From: a bacterium
GTDB lineage: Bacteria > Bdellovibrionota_C > UBA2361 > OMII01
NCBI GenBank assembly: GCA_017853605.1
Contig: JAFMJG010000011.1
Coordinates: 1 to 35,248 of the forward strand
Reading direction: 5' to 3'
Length of the DNA stretch: 35,248 bases
Shown: in pieces, positions 1 through 7,037 of the stretch
Position numbering within the stretch: position 1 is the stretch's first letter
Layout of the letters: each line of letters begins with the position of its first letter
Notes under the pieces: model-generated
Told to the model about the DNA's origin: nothing
Seen by the model: the letters and a program-made list of their open reading frames with translations, nothing else
The model's database searches: none
Made by a program: the position numbers and the translations under genes

Positions 1-115
1 GTATGTTGCACCTTTCAAAGGGGTGCCGGTAGAGGGAAACGAGCGGCCCCCGTTTGCGCTCAAGCAACCCAAGCCCCTGCCCGATAGCAGTGGTAGGAAG
101 GGAGGCCACATACTC

Positions 116-628
116 ATGAAAATCAAACGGCAGTTTGCAAAACTCGCTCTCGTGCTCACTGCCTGTGTGGCCGCTGGTGCCCTGCCGCATGAGGCCGGCG
201 CCCAGGTCCAGTCGTACGAGGGGATCGAGGGCTTCGTTGACTACAAGAACAGGGGGCCGGTGCTGACGATCAACACCGAGTACTTCGGCGCATCAACGAG
301 CGAGGCCAAGAGCTGGGGTGGCGCCTTCTCGCGCATCCTCGCGGACGCCTACATCCCCAACGGCGACTACCAGGAGTACCCGATCCGCTTCGACTTCTTC
401 ATCAACAGGGAGCTCGTCTCCTCGCAGCTGCGCTCGCCGGCGCAGCCGGGCGCGATCGGGCTGATTCTTCCCGTAAAGACTACGGCGCCCCCTTTCACCT
501 ACTCAGTGATTGCAACGCTTCTGTATCCTAACCGGAGCTTCTCAACCGTAATCAACGGCACCTTCACTGAAAACGGGTCTGTGACGCCAACTCCGACACC
601 AACCGCAACGGGCACGCCCAGCGAGTAA
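116..628 (+). CDS. Secreted protein of unknown function, Thr/Pro-rich tail
   Basis: I do not recognise this 170-residue protein. It begins with a clear Sec signal peptide: a basic MKIKRQ start, a hydrophobic stretch (LALVLTACVAAGAL) and a likely cleavage after AGA near residue 29. The mature part is about 120 residues with alternating polar and hydrophobic segments that suggest a beta-rich fold. It ends in a low-complexity Thr/Pro tail (TPTPTPTATGTPSE), as in linkers or glycosylated tails. There is no lipobox and no later membrane segment, so a periplasmic or exported location is inferred. An ATG at 116 is chosen over an upstream in-frame start at 23 because a GGAGG lies about 11 bases before it and the signal peptide starts there. 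It converges on lgt with 23 bases between the stops. Function unknown. Confidence 0.72.
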   Translation: MKIKRQFAKLALVLTACVAAGALPHEAGAQVQSYEGIEGFVDYKNRGPVLTINTEYFGASTSEAKSWGGAFSRILADAYIPNGDYQEYPIRFDFFINRELVSSQLRSPAQPGAIGLILPVKTTAPPFTYSVIATLLYPNRSFSTVINGTFTENGSVTPTPTPTATGTPSE

Positions 629-651
629 CGCCGCAGCACGCGCACAGGGAG

Positions 652-1419
652 CTAGGTGATAGCGCGCTGCAGCGCCGGGCGCACCATGAGCAGCGATCCG
701 AGCGCCAGAAAGAGAAGCCCAATGAACTGCGCCTCGCTCAGGCCGGCGACGAGCTCCGGGTTGGGGCGCAGCGACTCAACCCACACGCGCTCAAGCGAGA
801 TCAGGGCGAGGTAGAGGCCGAAGCGCTGGAAGGCGCCCGTGAGGATCGTCGGCCGGCCCTCGACGCGCGTCAGCAGCCACAGCACAAGCAGGCTGACTGA
901 CGACTCGAAGAGGGGCGTGGGGTACACGTACTGGCCGGGAAGGGTCGGCACCACGCCCGTGCTGTACGACATCGACCAGAAGCCGTCGTTGGTGATTCCG
1001 TAGTCCCCGTCACCAGAGAGCTGACAGCCGAGCCGGCCCACGGCGTACCCGAGCGCCAGGCAGGGCCCGAGCGCGTCGCACAGCTTGCCGATATCAACCC
1101 GATCGCGCCACGCCATGAAGATAACCACGCCCGACCCGATGATGAACCCTCCGTAGAAGGTGAATCCAGCGCTGGCGAAGAGGGCCGCAACGAGATCGCC
1201 GCGGAATTCGCCCCAGTGCTCCCCGATAAACCACAGCCGGGCTCCAGCGAGGCCCGATATGCCGGCCGCTGTGACGTAGCGCTCTGCAAGGCGCGGATCG
1301 ATGCCGCAGAGGCGGAAGCTCTTTGCCAGCCGCATGCCGCCAGCGATGAGCGCCAGGGCGACCATCAAGCCGAAGCTGCGGATCGGGAGGGGGCCGATTT
1401 CAATGAGCGTTGGGATCAT
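652..1419 (-). CDS. lgt: Prolipoprotein diacylglyceryl transferase
   Basis: Lgt transfers diacylglycerol from phosphatidylglycerol to the lipobox Cys of prolipoproteins in the inner membrane, the first step of lipoprotein maturation. The 255-residue protein has the usual length, about seven hydrophobic segments, and the family start (MIPTLIEIGPLPIRSFGLM). The signature region reads GRLGCQLSGDGDYG, with the conserved Arg, instead of the enterobacterial GRxGNFxNxE form; this Cys/Asp-rich form is one I associate with Bacteroidota and some other phyla. The second essential Arg region is recognisable as RVWVESLRPNP. Its ATG overlaps the stop of the upstream TlpA-like gene by four bases (ATGA), which suggests translational coupling. 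Several lipoproteins in this window would be its substrates. Confidence 0.96.
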   Translation of the reverse strand: MIPTLIEIGPLPIRSFGLMVALALIAGGMRLAKSFRLCGIDPRLAERYVTAAGISGLAGARLWFIGEHWGEFRGDLVAALFASAGFTFYGGFIIGSGVVIFMAWRDRVDIGKLCDALGPCLALGYAVGRLGCQLSGDGDYGITNDGFWSMSYSTGVVPTLPGQYVYPTPLFESSVSLLVLWLLTRVEGRPTILTGAFQRFGLYLALISLERVWVESLRPNPELVAGLSEAQFIGLLFLALGSLLMVRPALQRAIT

Positions 1420-1961
1420 GGCCTACTTGCACCCACAGACGAGAGCACCTGGGCTGCCCAGCTTTGGCCCCACTCACGCGGGCCGATGATGCGCGTGACG
1501 GGACCACTCTTTCCGTCTGGGTCGAGAACCACCTGCACGAGCTGCTCGCCGTTGAGCACAAACGACTCGGGCAGCCCCTTCACCTCAAAGCGGCGCTTGC
1601 TCTGCGAGTCGCTGTCTATGATGATCGGGTAGGTCAAGCCGAAGGTCTCCTGCGCGCGCTTGACGCCGTCGGGAGCATCATCAACCGCCACGCCAACAAC
1701 GGTGAAGCCCTGGTCCTTGAGCTGCGAGTAGAGCGCCTGCAGCGCTGGAAGCTCGGCCATGCAGGGAGCGCACCACGTGGCCCAGAAGTTCACTAAGATC
1801 GCCCTGCCCTGCACCTGCCTGAGCGAAACCTGCGCGCCGGAGCTGTCGGTGCCCTTGATGTCGGGTGCCTTGTCCCCCGGGCTAAGCCCGGTGCGTTCGC
1901 CGGAACACGCGCAGAGAACCGCGAGCACCACTGAAGCTAGCGCCCGTGATACTCGTGGCAT
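1416..1961 (-). CDS. TlpA/ResA-like thioredoxin-fold lipoprotein
   Basis: A 181-residue membrane-anchored thiol-disulfide oxidoreductase of the TlpA/ResA group (AhpC/TSA-Redoxin fold). The N-terminus is a signal peptide ending in a plausible lipobox (LCAC, Cys near residue 19), so it should face the periplasm on a lipid anchor. The active site is WATWCAPCMAELP, a CxxC with the Trp and cis-Pro context of the family. The central insert typical of TlpA/ResA (GFTVVGVAVDD) is present, and the C-terminal beta-strands end near IIGPREWG. Such proteins reduce cytochrome c or copper-protein thiols, but no cytochrome maturation gene is close, so the partner is open. It sits between rpmE (21-base gap) and lgt (4-base overlap) in one transcriptional direction. 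Confidence 0.88.
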   Translation of the reverse strand: MPRVSRALASVVLAVLCACSGERTGLSPGDKAPDIKGTDSSGAQVSLRQVQGRAILVNFWATWCAPCMAELPALQALYSQLKDQGFTVVGVAVDDAPDGVKRAQETFGLTYPIIIDSDSQSKRRFEVKGLPESFVLNGEQLVQVVLDPDGKSGPVTRIIGPREWGQSWAAQVLSSVGASRP

Positions 1962-1982
1962 GAGCTCTCTCTCGGAATGCGG

Positions 1983-2216
1983 TTACTCTGTGGGAGTAGT
2001 TGGAGCAGAAGTGGTTGCCTTGCCGTACTTCTTCTTGAAGCGATCAACGCGACCCTCGGTATCGAGGAGCTTCTGCTTGCCGGTGTAGTACGGGTGGCAC
2101 TGAGAGCACACACCCACTCGGATCTCAGGGATTGTCGCGCCGGTGACGAAGGTGCCGCCGCAGCCTCCGCAATACACTGTGGCGTCGTAGTAGGTTGGAT
2201 GGATGTTCTCTTTCAT
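1983..2216 (-). CDS. rpmE: 50S ribosomal protein bL31
   Basis: bL31 is a small protein of the large ribosomal subunit that contacts both subunits at the central protuberance. This 77-residue copy has the family start (MKENIHPTYYDATVYC) and the four Cys of the zinc-binding (C+) form, in two CxxC pairs (YCGGCGG and CSQCHPYYTGKQK). The KxKLLDTEGRVDRFKKKYG block matches the family C-terminal part. A short Ala/Thr/Pro tail follows. It lies 34 bases downstream of the thioesterase gene and 21 bases upstream of the TlpA-like gene, so it may be read with them. A zinc-type L31 is often replaced by a Cys-free paralogue under zinc limitation; none is seen here. Confidence 0.97.
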   Translation of the reverse strand: MKENIHPTYYDATVYCGGCGGTFVTGATIPEIRVGVCSQCHPYYTGKQKLLDTEGRVDRFKKKYGKATTSAPTTPTE

Positions 2217-2250
2217 AGCGGCGGAAGGGTACTGTACCCAGAAATCGGTG

Positions 2251-2655
2251 TCAACTTCCGGCCCAGGCCAAAAAAGCCTTGAGAAACTCAGGGGGTGGCT
2301 CCATTCCCCGCCTGCTTTTAGCGTCCATAAATACAGATTCGATCACCAGCTCAACGGCCGGCTTTCCCCTCTCGTTTGCCAGGGTCTGGTGGATAATGAG
2401 GGTCCGGTCCCGAACCTCCCCCCGGGTGCAGGTTACCGTCGCGGCGCCCCGCTTCACCTCGCGCTTGTAGGTGGCATCCACGTGGGTAATGACGAGCACC
2501 TTTCCCTCGGCCAAGAGATCCTCGTTTGGGAAGCCGATGTGGGCCAAGAGCGCACACCGGGCCCGCTCGAAGAGGGAGAGGCAGCGGCCGTGGTGCACGT
2601 GCTCGTACACCGGCTCAACCCAGGCATCATCGATATCGACCGTGATTGAGAACAT
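2251..2655 (-). CDS. Hotdog-fold acyl-CoA thioesterase, 4HBT/YbgC-like
   Basis: A 134-residue single hotdog domain of the 4-hydroxybenzoyl-CoA thioesterase type, which hydrolyses acyl-CoA or acyl-ACP thioesters in the cytoplasm, usually as a tetramer. The family pattern is visible: a first strand (FSITVDIDDAWVEP), a YEHVHHGRCLSLFERAR helix carrying the Glu/Arg expected at the active site, and the strand pair VITHVDATYKREV followed by IIHQTLANERGKPAVE. The usual Asp/Asn-Y/H-x-x-V active-site start is changed to EPVYEHVHHG, so substrate is not predictable. An ATG at 2655 is preferred to a start 25 codons earlier because GGAGG lies about 9 bases upstream of it and homology begins there. It is first in the minus-strand cluster with rpmE, the TlpA-like gene and lgt. 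Confidence 0.8.
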   Translation of the reverse strand: MFSITVDIDDAWVEPVYEHVHHGRCLSLFERARCALLAHIGFPNEDLLAEGKVLVITHVDATYKREVKRGAATVTCTRGEVRDRTLIIHQTLANERGKPAVELVIESVFMDAKSRRGMEPPPEFLKAFLAWAGS

Positions 2656-2804
2656 AGGGCGCTTCCTCCGAACGGCATGCTGGCTCAAGCGCCCGCCATG
2701 AGTCAAATGCCGGCAGGCTCGGCAAGCCATGGGCGAAAACCACCATGCGGCGGCCCCGCAATCGTGCTTAGATGGGAGGCAAACTACGTAAGGATCTGCG
2801 CCAC

Positions 2805-4088
2805 ATGAAGAAGATATACCGCTCCCGGATCAGCAAGGCCCTCGCCCTCCTCAAGCGCTCTGGCCAGAGGGAGGCGCTCATCATTTCAAGCAACCCCCAG
2901 GCGGTGCGATCTCGGGACACCCACTTCCCGTACCGGGCGAACAGCGACCTCTTCTACCTGACCGGCAGCCACGCCGAGCAGCTCACCCTGGTGCTGCGCC
3001 CCCACGCCGCCGAGCCGGTGGTGCTGCTCGCCTATCCTGAGGACAAGCACAAAACCCTGTACGAGGGCGCGCAGCCCCCGGTGAAGCCGCTCGCGCGGGC
3101 GATCGGGGCGGAGGTGATCGCCTCGGCTGATCACCTCAAGGCCCTGCTGGCGCTCGTGCGGGGCTGCGACGTGGCGTACCTGCAGTCGATCCCCGGCACG
3201 GCGAGCGCTGCGCTCAAGGGCGAGCTCGCAGGCCGAAGCTCCTATGCAAACCGCGCTCTCCCGCTAACCCTCGTTGAGGCAGAGCGGCTCACCTCGCGCC
3301 TGCGCGCCATCAAGGATCCGCACGAGGTTGCCCTCATCCGTGAGGCGGCAGCGCTCACTTCGGAGGCGATGCTTAACCTCATTCCTCTCTTCACCAAGGG
3401 CACCTCCGAGCGAGAGATCGCCTCGTTCCTCGACTACTACTACCGCGCCAACGGGGCTGAGCCCGCGTTCAGCACGATCGTCGCCGCTGGCCGCTCTGCG
3501 GCGACCCTGCACTACCACTCGCTCTCTCGCAAGCTTAAGGAGGGGGAGTTCGTGCTGATCGACAATGGCTGCGAGCTCAACATGTACTGCAGCGACGTCA
3601 CCCGCACGATCCCGGTCGGAGAGTCCCTGGCGCCCCAGCTGCGGGACCTCTACGACATCGTGCTCAGGGCCCAGATGATTGCGATAAAGAAGGCACGTGC
3701 CGGCGCCCGCATGAGCGAGCTCTTTAACGCCGCAGCGCGCGAGCTCACAATCGGGCTCAAGTACCTGGGCATCCTCAAGGGGCCGATCGCTGATCTCATG
3801 AAGAAACAGGCGTACCGCCCCTTCTTTCCCCACAGCCTCGGGCACTCGCTGGGCATCGATGTTCACGATGCCGCACCGGGCACAAACGACAGGATTGAGC
3901 ACCTCGAAAAGGGCATGGTTGTCACGATTGAGCCGGGCCTATATTTCGCCAAGCCCGTCGGGCCGCTGCCCGCCTGCGGAGTGCGTATCGAGGATGATAT
4001 CCTTATCACGCAGCGTGGGTGCGAGGTGCTGACGGCGGGCGTCTTTCCCAAGGGGCTCGACACCCTGCTAGAGGTGGTGAATCGCTAA
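2805..4088 (+). CDS. pepP: Xaa-Pro aminopeptidase (aminopeptidase P, M24B)
   Basis: Aminopeptidase P removes an N-terminal residue that precedes Pro from peptides, in the cytoplasm with two metal ions. The 427-residue protein has the two expected domains: an N-terminal AMP_N domain (about residues 5-150, with the FPYRANSDLFYLTG block) and a pita-bread catalytic domain. All five metal ligands can be read in order: Asp in LIDNGCEL, Asp in YCSDVTRT, His in HSLGHSLGIDVHD, Glu in MVVTIEPGLYF and Glu in GVRIEDDI. The start at 2805 is chosen because AAGGA precedes it at a usual distance; an in-frame ATG at 2772 would add 11 residues and cannot be excluded. It converges on the lytic transglycosylase gene with six bases between the stops. 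Confidence 0.94.
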   Translation: MKKIYRSRISKALALLKRSGQREALIISSNPQAVRSRDTHFPYRANSDLFYLTGSHAEQLTLVLRPHAAEPVVLLAYPEDKHKTLYEGAQPPVKPLARAIGAEVIASADHLKALLALVRGCDVAYLQSIPGTASAALKGELAGRSSYANRALPLTLVEAERLTSRLRAIKDPHEVALIREAAALTSEAMLNLIPLFTKGTSEREIASFLDYYYRANGAEPAFSTIVAAGRSAATLHYHSLSRKLKEGEFVLIDNGCELNMYCSDVTRTIPVGESLAPQLRDLYDIVLRAQMIAIKKARAGARMSELFNAAARELTIGLKYLGILKGPIADLMKKQAYRPFFPHSLGHSLGIDVHDAAPGTNDRIEHLEKGMVVTIEPGLYFAKPVGPLPACGVRIEDDILITQRGCEVLTAGVFPKGLDTLLEVVNR

Positions 4089-4094
4089 CGGAGG

Positions 4095-4859
4095 CTAACC
4101 AACCGCCTTCGACACGGGGCTGAAGCCGTAGCGGGATGGGTTGCCCACAATGAGCGAGAGCGCTATCACGCGCGGCACAAAGCGCCGGGTCTCGCCTGGC
4201 AGCTGGCCGCCACGAGCGAGCTCCCAGAAGTCTGCATCTGAGTTCCTTGCGAGGACCTTGCCGACGGCGCCACTGCCAGCGTTGTAGGCCGCCAGCACCA
4301 GGTGCCAGTCGTTAAATTTGGCAAAGAGATCGCGCAGGTGCTTCGCCGCCGCCTGGGTGGACCGCTCGGGGTCGAGCCGGTCGTCGCGGCCTGAGGTGAC
4401 CTTGAGGCCATAGAGCTGCGCCGTGGTGCGCATGAACTGCCACATCCCCCGCGCTCCAGCTGGGCTGGCCGCCTTTGGGTTGAGGCCACTCTCTACCGCC
4501 GCCACAGAGAGCAGCTCGGTCGGCACGCCCTCCCCTGCAAACACCTCTCCCATCCTCTCAAGCTGGTCTGAGTTGTGCTGCAAAACCCGCTCAACCGTGC
4601 CGCGGTCGCTGTTCATGAACCGGTCGAGCTCGAGCTGAACCTCCGGAGTGACCCCAAAATCGGGCTTAGGGAGGACGCGAGCAGTCTGTAGAGAGAGCTG
4701 GTGCGCAGAGTTTGGGCCCGAGAGAGAATCCTCATCCTCTCCCGCCAGGAAGAGGTCTCCAGCGCCGAGACCGCGGGATATGAACCCGCACCCCACCGAT
4801 GGAAGCACCATTACGAGCACGGATGCGGCCAAAAAGAGGCGGCCCAGGAGTGTTTTCAT
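4095..4859 (-). CDS. Lytic transglycosylase lipoprotein, SLT domain
   Basis: A 254-residue membrane-bound murein lytic transglycosylase of the Slt70/MltD type, which cleaves the MurNAc-GlcNAc bond to give 1,6-anhydro ends in the periplasm. The N-terminus is a lipoprotein-type signal peptide (start MKTLLGRLFLAAS, likely lipid Cys in PSVGCGF). The SLT domain occupies about residues 105-245: the catalytic Glu is in LLSVAAVESGLNP, followed by SPAGARGMWQFM, the DDRLDPERS block and the VLAAYNAGSG motif, all typical of the family. No LysM repeats follow, so it is shorter than MltD. A start 31 codons further upstream lies in frame, but the signal peptide places the start at 4859. A near-perfect palindrome lies 27 bases upstream of the start. 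It is divergent from an L,D-transpeptidase-like lipoprotein gene. Confidence 0.9.
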   Translation of the reverse strand: MKTLLGRLFLAASVLVMVLPSVGCGFISRGLGAGDLFLAGEDEDSLSGPNSAHQLSLQTARVLPKPDFGVTPEVQLELDRFMNSDRGTVERVLQHNSDQLERMGEVFAGEGVPTELLSVAAVESGLNPKAASPAGARGMWQFMRTTAQLYGLKVTSGRDDRLDPERSTQAAAKHLRDLFAKFNDWHLVLAAYNAGSGAVGKVLARNSDADFWELARGGQLPGETRRFVPRVIALSLIVGNPSRYGFSPVSKAVG

Positions 4860-4886
4860 AGCTAACGGTCCAACAGCAATAAGTAC

Positions 4887-4914
4887 GAGCAGGGGGCAAG
4901 ATTGCCCGCTGCTC
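4887..4914. promoter_or_regulatory. Near-perfect 28-bp palindrome in transglycosylase leader
   Basis: Arms GAGCAG and CTGCTC enclose a G/G mismatch and an inner stem GGGCA/TGCCC with loop AGAT. It lies 27 bases upstream of the transglycosylase start on the minus strand. It could be a protein operator or an RNA hairpin in the leader. It is not followed by a T-run in either direction, so an intrinsic terminator is unlikely. Confidence 0.55.
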
Positions 4915-5057
4915 AGCCCCCCAAGTACAGCCCAAGTCATAGTGCGAGGCAACCCGAGCTTAATCGCAACCCGAGGTCAAGCCCACGTTAAGTTCGTTAA
5001 GACATTGTAATAGTTGCCCGATTCAGGATTGAACTACCGTTCTGATTTTCCGCGCTC

Positions 5058-5105
5058 CGGGCTGTCACAAACACGCTGTATCTGGGTCAATCTGCTTACA
5101 GCCCG
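5058..5105. repeat. Spaced 8-bp inverted repeat
   Basis: CGGGCTGT at 5058-5065 is matched exactly by its reverse complement ACAGCCCG at 5098-5105, with 32 bases between. It is upstream of the L,D-transpeptidase-like gene. The arms are exact but short and widely spaced, so this may be chance; a bound protein or a long-loop RNA stem are alternatives. Confidence 0.35.
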
Positions 5106-5150
5106 AATGCATCTTAACCTCTGCATCAAAGTGGGTTTTTTGCTCAATCA

Positions 5151-5168
5151 GCCCCGTCAAAACGGGGC
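5151..5168 (+). promoter_or_regulatory. Strong hairpin in leader of L,D-transpeptidase-like gene
   Basis: GCCCCGT and ACGGGGC form a perfect 7-bp GC-rich stem with the tetraloop CAAA. The hairpin ends 32 bases before the ATG at 5201. No T-run follows it, so it is more likely a 5' leader element or operator than a terminator. Confidence 0.5.
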
Positions 5169-5200
5169 CAGGGTGGGCGCCAATTTCGGCGAAACGGTTT

Positions 5201-5851
5201 ATGAGCGTAACCAGGACTGCGGGGTTGTCTTCGGCGAGCCGAGCGCTAGCTCGTGCTGCGCTCGCGGCAGCTATCCTGCTCTGCTGCTCAGCAACGCTCG
5301 GAGGGTGTGGTTTTCTAGGCGGCCTCTCGGGCACCTCCTCGGACCGCCATCGTGCCTGGCTGAACGACGGATCCTTGGCGATCTCGCGTCCCCTCCCGCT
5401 CGCCAGCGGGCTCGCCTCGGCCCGCTCGCGGATGAACCCGAACCAGGCAACCGGCCCGATGCAATCCAGCGCAGCGTCGCTCCGCATCGACCGCGTAGCC
5501 GGTGTCCTGACGATACAGTCGCCAGGAGCCGCTCCGCTCTCAATCAACGCCCAGGTGGCTAGCTCAATGCGCCCCGGCCGCTACACAGTCGCCCTTAAAC
5601 AGGCCAACCCGCTCTGGTACGCACCCGCAAGCTACTTCACGCAACGCTCGCTCCCTGTGCCCGCAGAGGGGAGCCGCGAGCGTTTCAAGCGGGGCGCCCT
5701 CGGCTCCTACGCCATATTCCTGAACGAGCAGACCCCTATCCACACCGGGCCGGTGGGGATGCCGGAGATCGGTGGACTCAGAATTAGCCCACAGGAGATG
5801 AGCCAGATCTTCGAGGCCATCGAGGTCGGCGCCCCTGTGGAAGTGCGTTAA
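5201..5851 (+). CDS. L,D-transpeptidase-like (YkuD-fold) lipoprotein lacking the catalytic Cys
   Basis: A 216-residue lipoprotein: hydrophobic signal peptide then lipobox LGGC with Cys36. Residues about 95-216 follow the YkuD/L,D-transpeptidase pattern block by block: an RIDRVAGVLTI strand, RPGRYTVALK (usual TPxGxF/Y), NPLWYAPASYF (usual NPxWxxPxSYF), GALGSYAIFLNEQTPIHTG (usual GxLGxYxIxLxxxxxIHG) and EIGGLRISPQEMSQIFEAI then VGAPVEV (usual SHGCIRLSPEDMxxLF and VGTPV). In the last block the catalytic SHGC-I/L-R reads EIGGLR, so both the catalytic Cys and the preceding His are lost (Cys to Gly192). The protein should not form 3-3 crosslinks; binding peptidoglycan or regulating another enzyme is an inference. 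The divergent neighbour is a lytic transglycosylase, also an envelope lipoprotein. The start has only a weak ribosome site. Confidence 0.75.
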   Translation: MSVTRTAGLSSASRALARAALAAAILLCCSATLGGCGFLGGLSGTSSDRHRAWLNDGSLAISRPLPLASGLASARSRMNPNQATGPMQSSAASLRIDRVAGVLTIQSPGAAPLSINAQVASSMRPGRYTVALKQANPLWYAPASYFTQRSLPVPAEGSRERFKRGALGSYAIFLNEQTPIHTGPVGMPEIGGLRISPQEMSQIFEAIEVGAPVEVR

Positions 5852-6100
5852 ATCGGCTACTTGCCCACTTGGTGCAGCACGCGAGGCAGCTGGCCGAAAA
5901 GTTCGACTTGCAACCCAGAACGGGGGTATAACCGCCAAAGTGCCCGTTCGGTCTCCCTCGTTTCGGAAGCGTTCGCAAGGACGCCCGATTGCGGCGAGAG
6001 GCGGCAATGGGTACGTTTCAACCACGTTCTTATTTGAGTAGACGGGATCCCTCTAGCTCGGCCGATACAACTGTGGCCCGGGGAGAGGACAGGAGGAACC

Positions 6101-6823
6101 ATGAAGTACGAGGAGCTCGGTGGCGGTTTTATCAAGAAGCGAGAGAAGCGGGTCGTTGGCCTCTTCATAGACGGCACCGGCCTGGATCGCGCCACCAGAC
6201 GCATCAACCGCAAGGTGGACATGAGCGCCCTCGTCCGGGGAGTTACCTCCGGCCTGACCCCCGTCGTCGCCCGTTACTACACCCTCATCCCGTACGAAGA
6301 TGACTCGCGCCAGCGCGCCTTTCTCGACGCCGTTGCGCGCGCGGGCCTAACCGTCATCGTGAAGCGGCTCCCGCCCAAGGGCATCACCCGGCAGGTCAGC
6401 GTGGATCTTGAGATGGCCGCCGACATCGTGGCCTTTTCGCTAGGGCTTTCGTCGTTCAGCAAAGAGAATGAGTACATGCCCGCTGAGCAGTTCCCACGGG
6501 CGTCGGCGGCGATGGCCGCGCCAGCGAGCCAGCCGGTGGCGAATTTTGGCCGCAGGAAGTCGCCAGCTCCGGCAGCGGCTCCGGCTGCAGCGACAGACTC
6601 GGGAGATCGGGCGCTCCTCGCACGTGACGCGGATCTCTCGGCGCAGCGATCAATCGTCGTGGTATGCCCGAGCCGGGAGCTCGCCTATCCTCTCGGCATG
6701 GTGAAGGACCTCGGCTGTGACACAACCTCGGCTGACTTCGGGCAGTTCAACACGGGCGACGTCCTTAAGTCTGCGGCGAAGTGGATCGATCTCTCAGACT
6801 CCGAGACTATCTGGCGCGACTAG
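6101..6823 (+). CDS. NYN/PIN-like domain protein with Ala/Pro linker
   Basis: A 240-residue cytoplasmic protein whose N-terminal half looks like a NYN (LabA/YacP-like PIN nuclease) domain. The first strand reads VVGLFIDGTGLDRA with the acidic Asp24, and QVSVDLEMAADIVAFS carries Asp102 and Asp108, the usual DxxMAxD pattern. The final Rossmann-like part (SIVVVCPSRELAYPL, residues 184-198, then VKDLGCDTTSADFG) corresponds to the canonical SGDxDFxPL strand but has lost both acidic residues. An Ala/Pro/Ser-rich stretch (about 120-183) separates the two halves, an unusual insertion. RNA cleavage is therefore uncertain; RNA binding or a pseudo-nuclease role is possible. AGGAGG lies five bases before the ATG, a strong ribosome site. 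A clear intrinsic terminator follows, so it is likely a single-gene transcript. Confidence 0.68.
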   Translation: MKYEELGGGFIKKREKRVVGLFIDGTGLDRATRRINRKVDMSALVRGVTSGLTPVVARYYTLIPYEDDSRQRAFLDAVARAGLTVIVKRLPPKGITRQVSVDLEMAADIVAFSLGLSSFSKENEYMPAEQFPRASAAMAAPASQPVANFGRRKSPAPAAAPAAATDSGDRALLARDADLSAQRSIVVVCPSRELAYPLGMVKDLGCDTTSADFGQFNTGDVLKSAAKWIDLSDSETIWRD

Positions 6824-6850
6824 CCCGCCCGAGGACCGGATCGCCACGGC

Positions 6851-6884
6851 GCCCCGCAAAAACACCGATTTTTGTTGGGCTTTT
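6851..6884 (+). terminator. Intrinsic terminator after the NYN-like gene
   Basis: GCCCCGCAAAAA (6851-6862) pairs with TTTTTGTTGGGC (6869-6880) over 12 positions with one mismatch and one G-U pair; the loop is CACCGA and TTTT follows directly. The hairpin begins 28 bases after the stop at 6823. Confidence 0.75.
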
Positions 6885-6906
6885 ATGTCGGTTTTAGCTG
6901 CTCTCG

Positions 6907-6935
6907 AAGCCACACCAGCGCCATTTTTGTGGCTT
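6907..6935. repeat. Perfect 8-bp inverted repeat
   Basis: AAGCCACA at 6907-6914 and TGTGGCTT at 6928-6935 are exact reverse complements with a 13-base loop containing T5. It lies between the terminator of the NYN-like gene and the inverted repeat before the 749-residue orphan gene. It may be a second stop structure or part of the next promoter region. Confidence 0.45.
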
Positions 6936-6980
6936 AAATCCAGCCCCTTACCGCAAAAATCCCTTCTGCGGCTGCCCTAG

Positions 6981-7014
6981 CTATTGTGTGAGGGTACGAG
7001 TCAGAACACAATAG
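6981..7014. promoter_or_regulatory. Perfect 9-bp inverted repeat, candidate operator
   Basis: CTATTGTGT (6981-6989) and ACACAATAG (7006-7014) are exact reverse complements separated by 16 bases, so arm centres are 25 bases apart. The repeat ends 23 bases before the preferred GTG start at 7038. AT-rich arms in a GC-rich region and the position just before a gene fit a dimeric repressor site. A stem with a 16-base loop in the mRNA leader is the alternative. Confidence 0.5.
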
Positions 7015-7037
7015 GGGCGCCAAATCCGGAAATATTT

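Larger units (their letters stand above)
4860..5200. other. Divergent intergenic region with hairpins
   Basis: This 341-base stretch separates the divergent lytic transglycosylase and L,D-transpeptidase-like lipoprotein genes and holds no convincing gene; the open frames through it lack coding character. It contains three inverted repeats listed separately (4887-4914, 5058-5105, 5151-5168) and a direct repeat GTTAAG-TTC-GTTAAG at 4987-5001. A T6 run lies just before the last hairpin. It should hold the promoters of both genes, but I could not place convincing -35/-10 pairs. Confidence 0.6.

Noticed and set aside
8-26. Weak hairpin at the window start (GCACC/GGTGC)
   Set aside because: Short stem with G-U pairs and no T-run; not distinguishable from chance.
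3264-3902. 212-codon open frame on the minus strand
   Set aside because: Lies wholly inside pepP, which has complete family motifs; the antisense frame is a by-product of GC-rich codon use.
5887-5938. Possible sigma-70 promoter (TTGCAA and TATAAC) before the NYN-like gene
   Set aside because: The spacer is about 13 bases, too short for a normal promoter; other pairings were no better.
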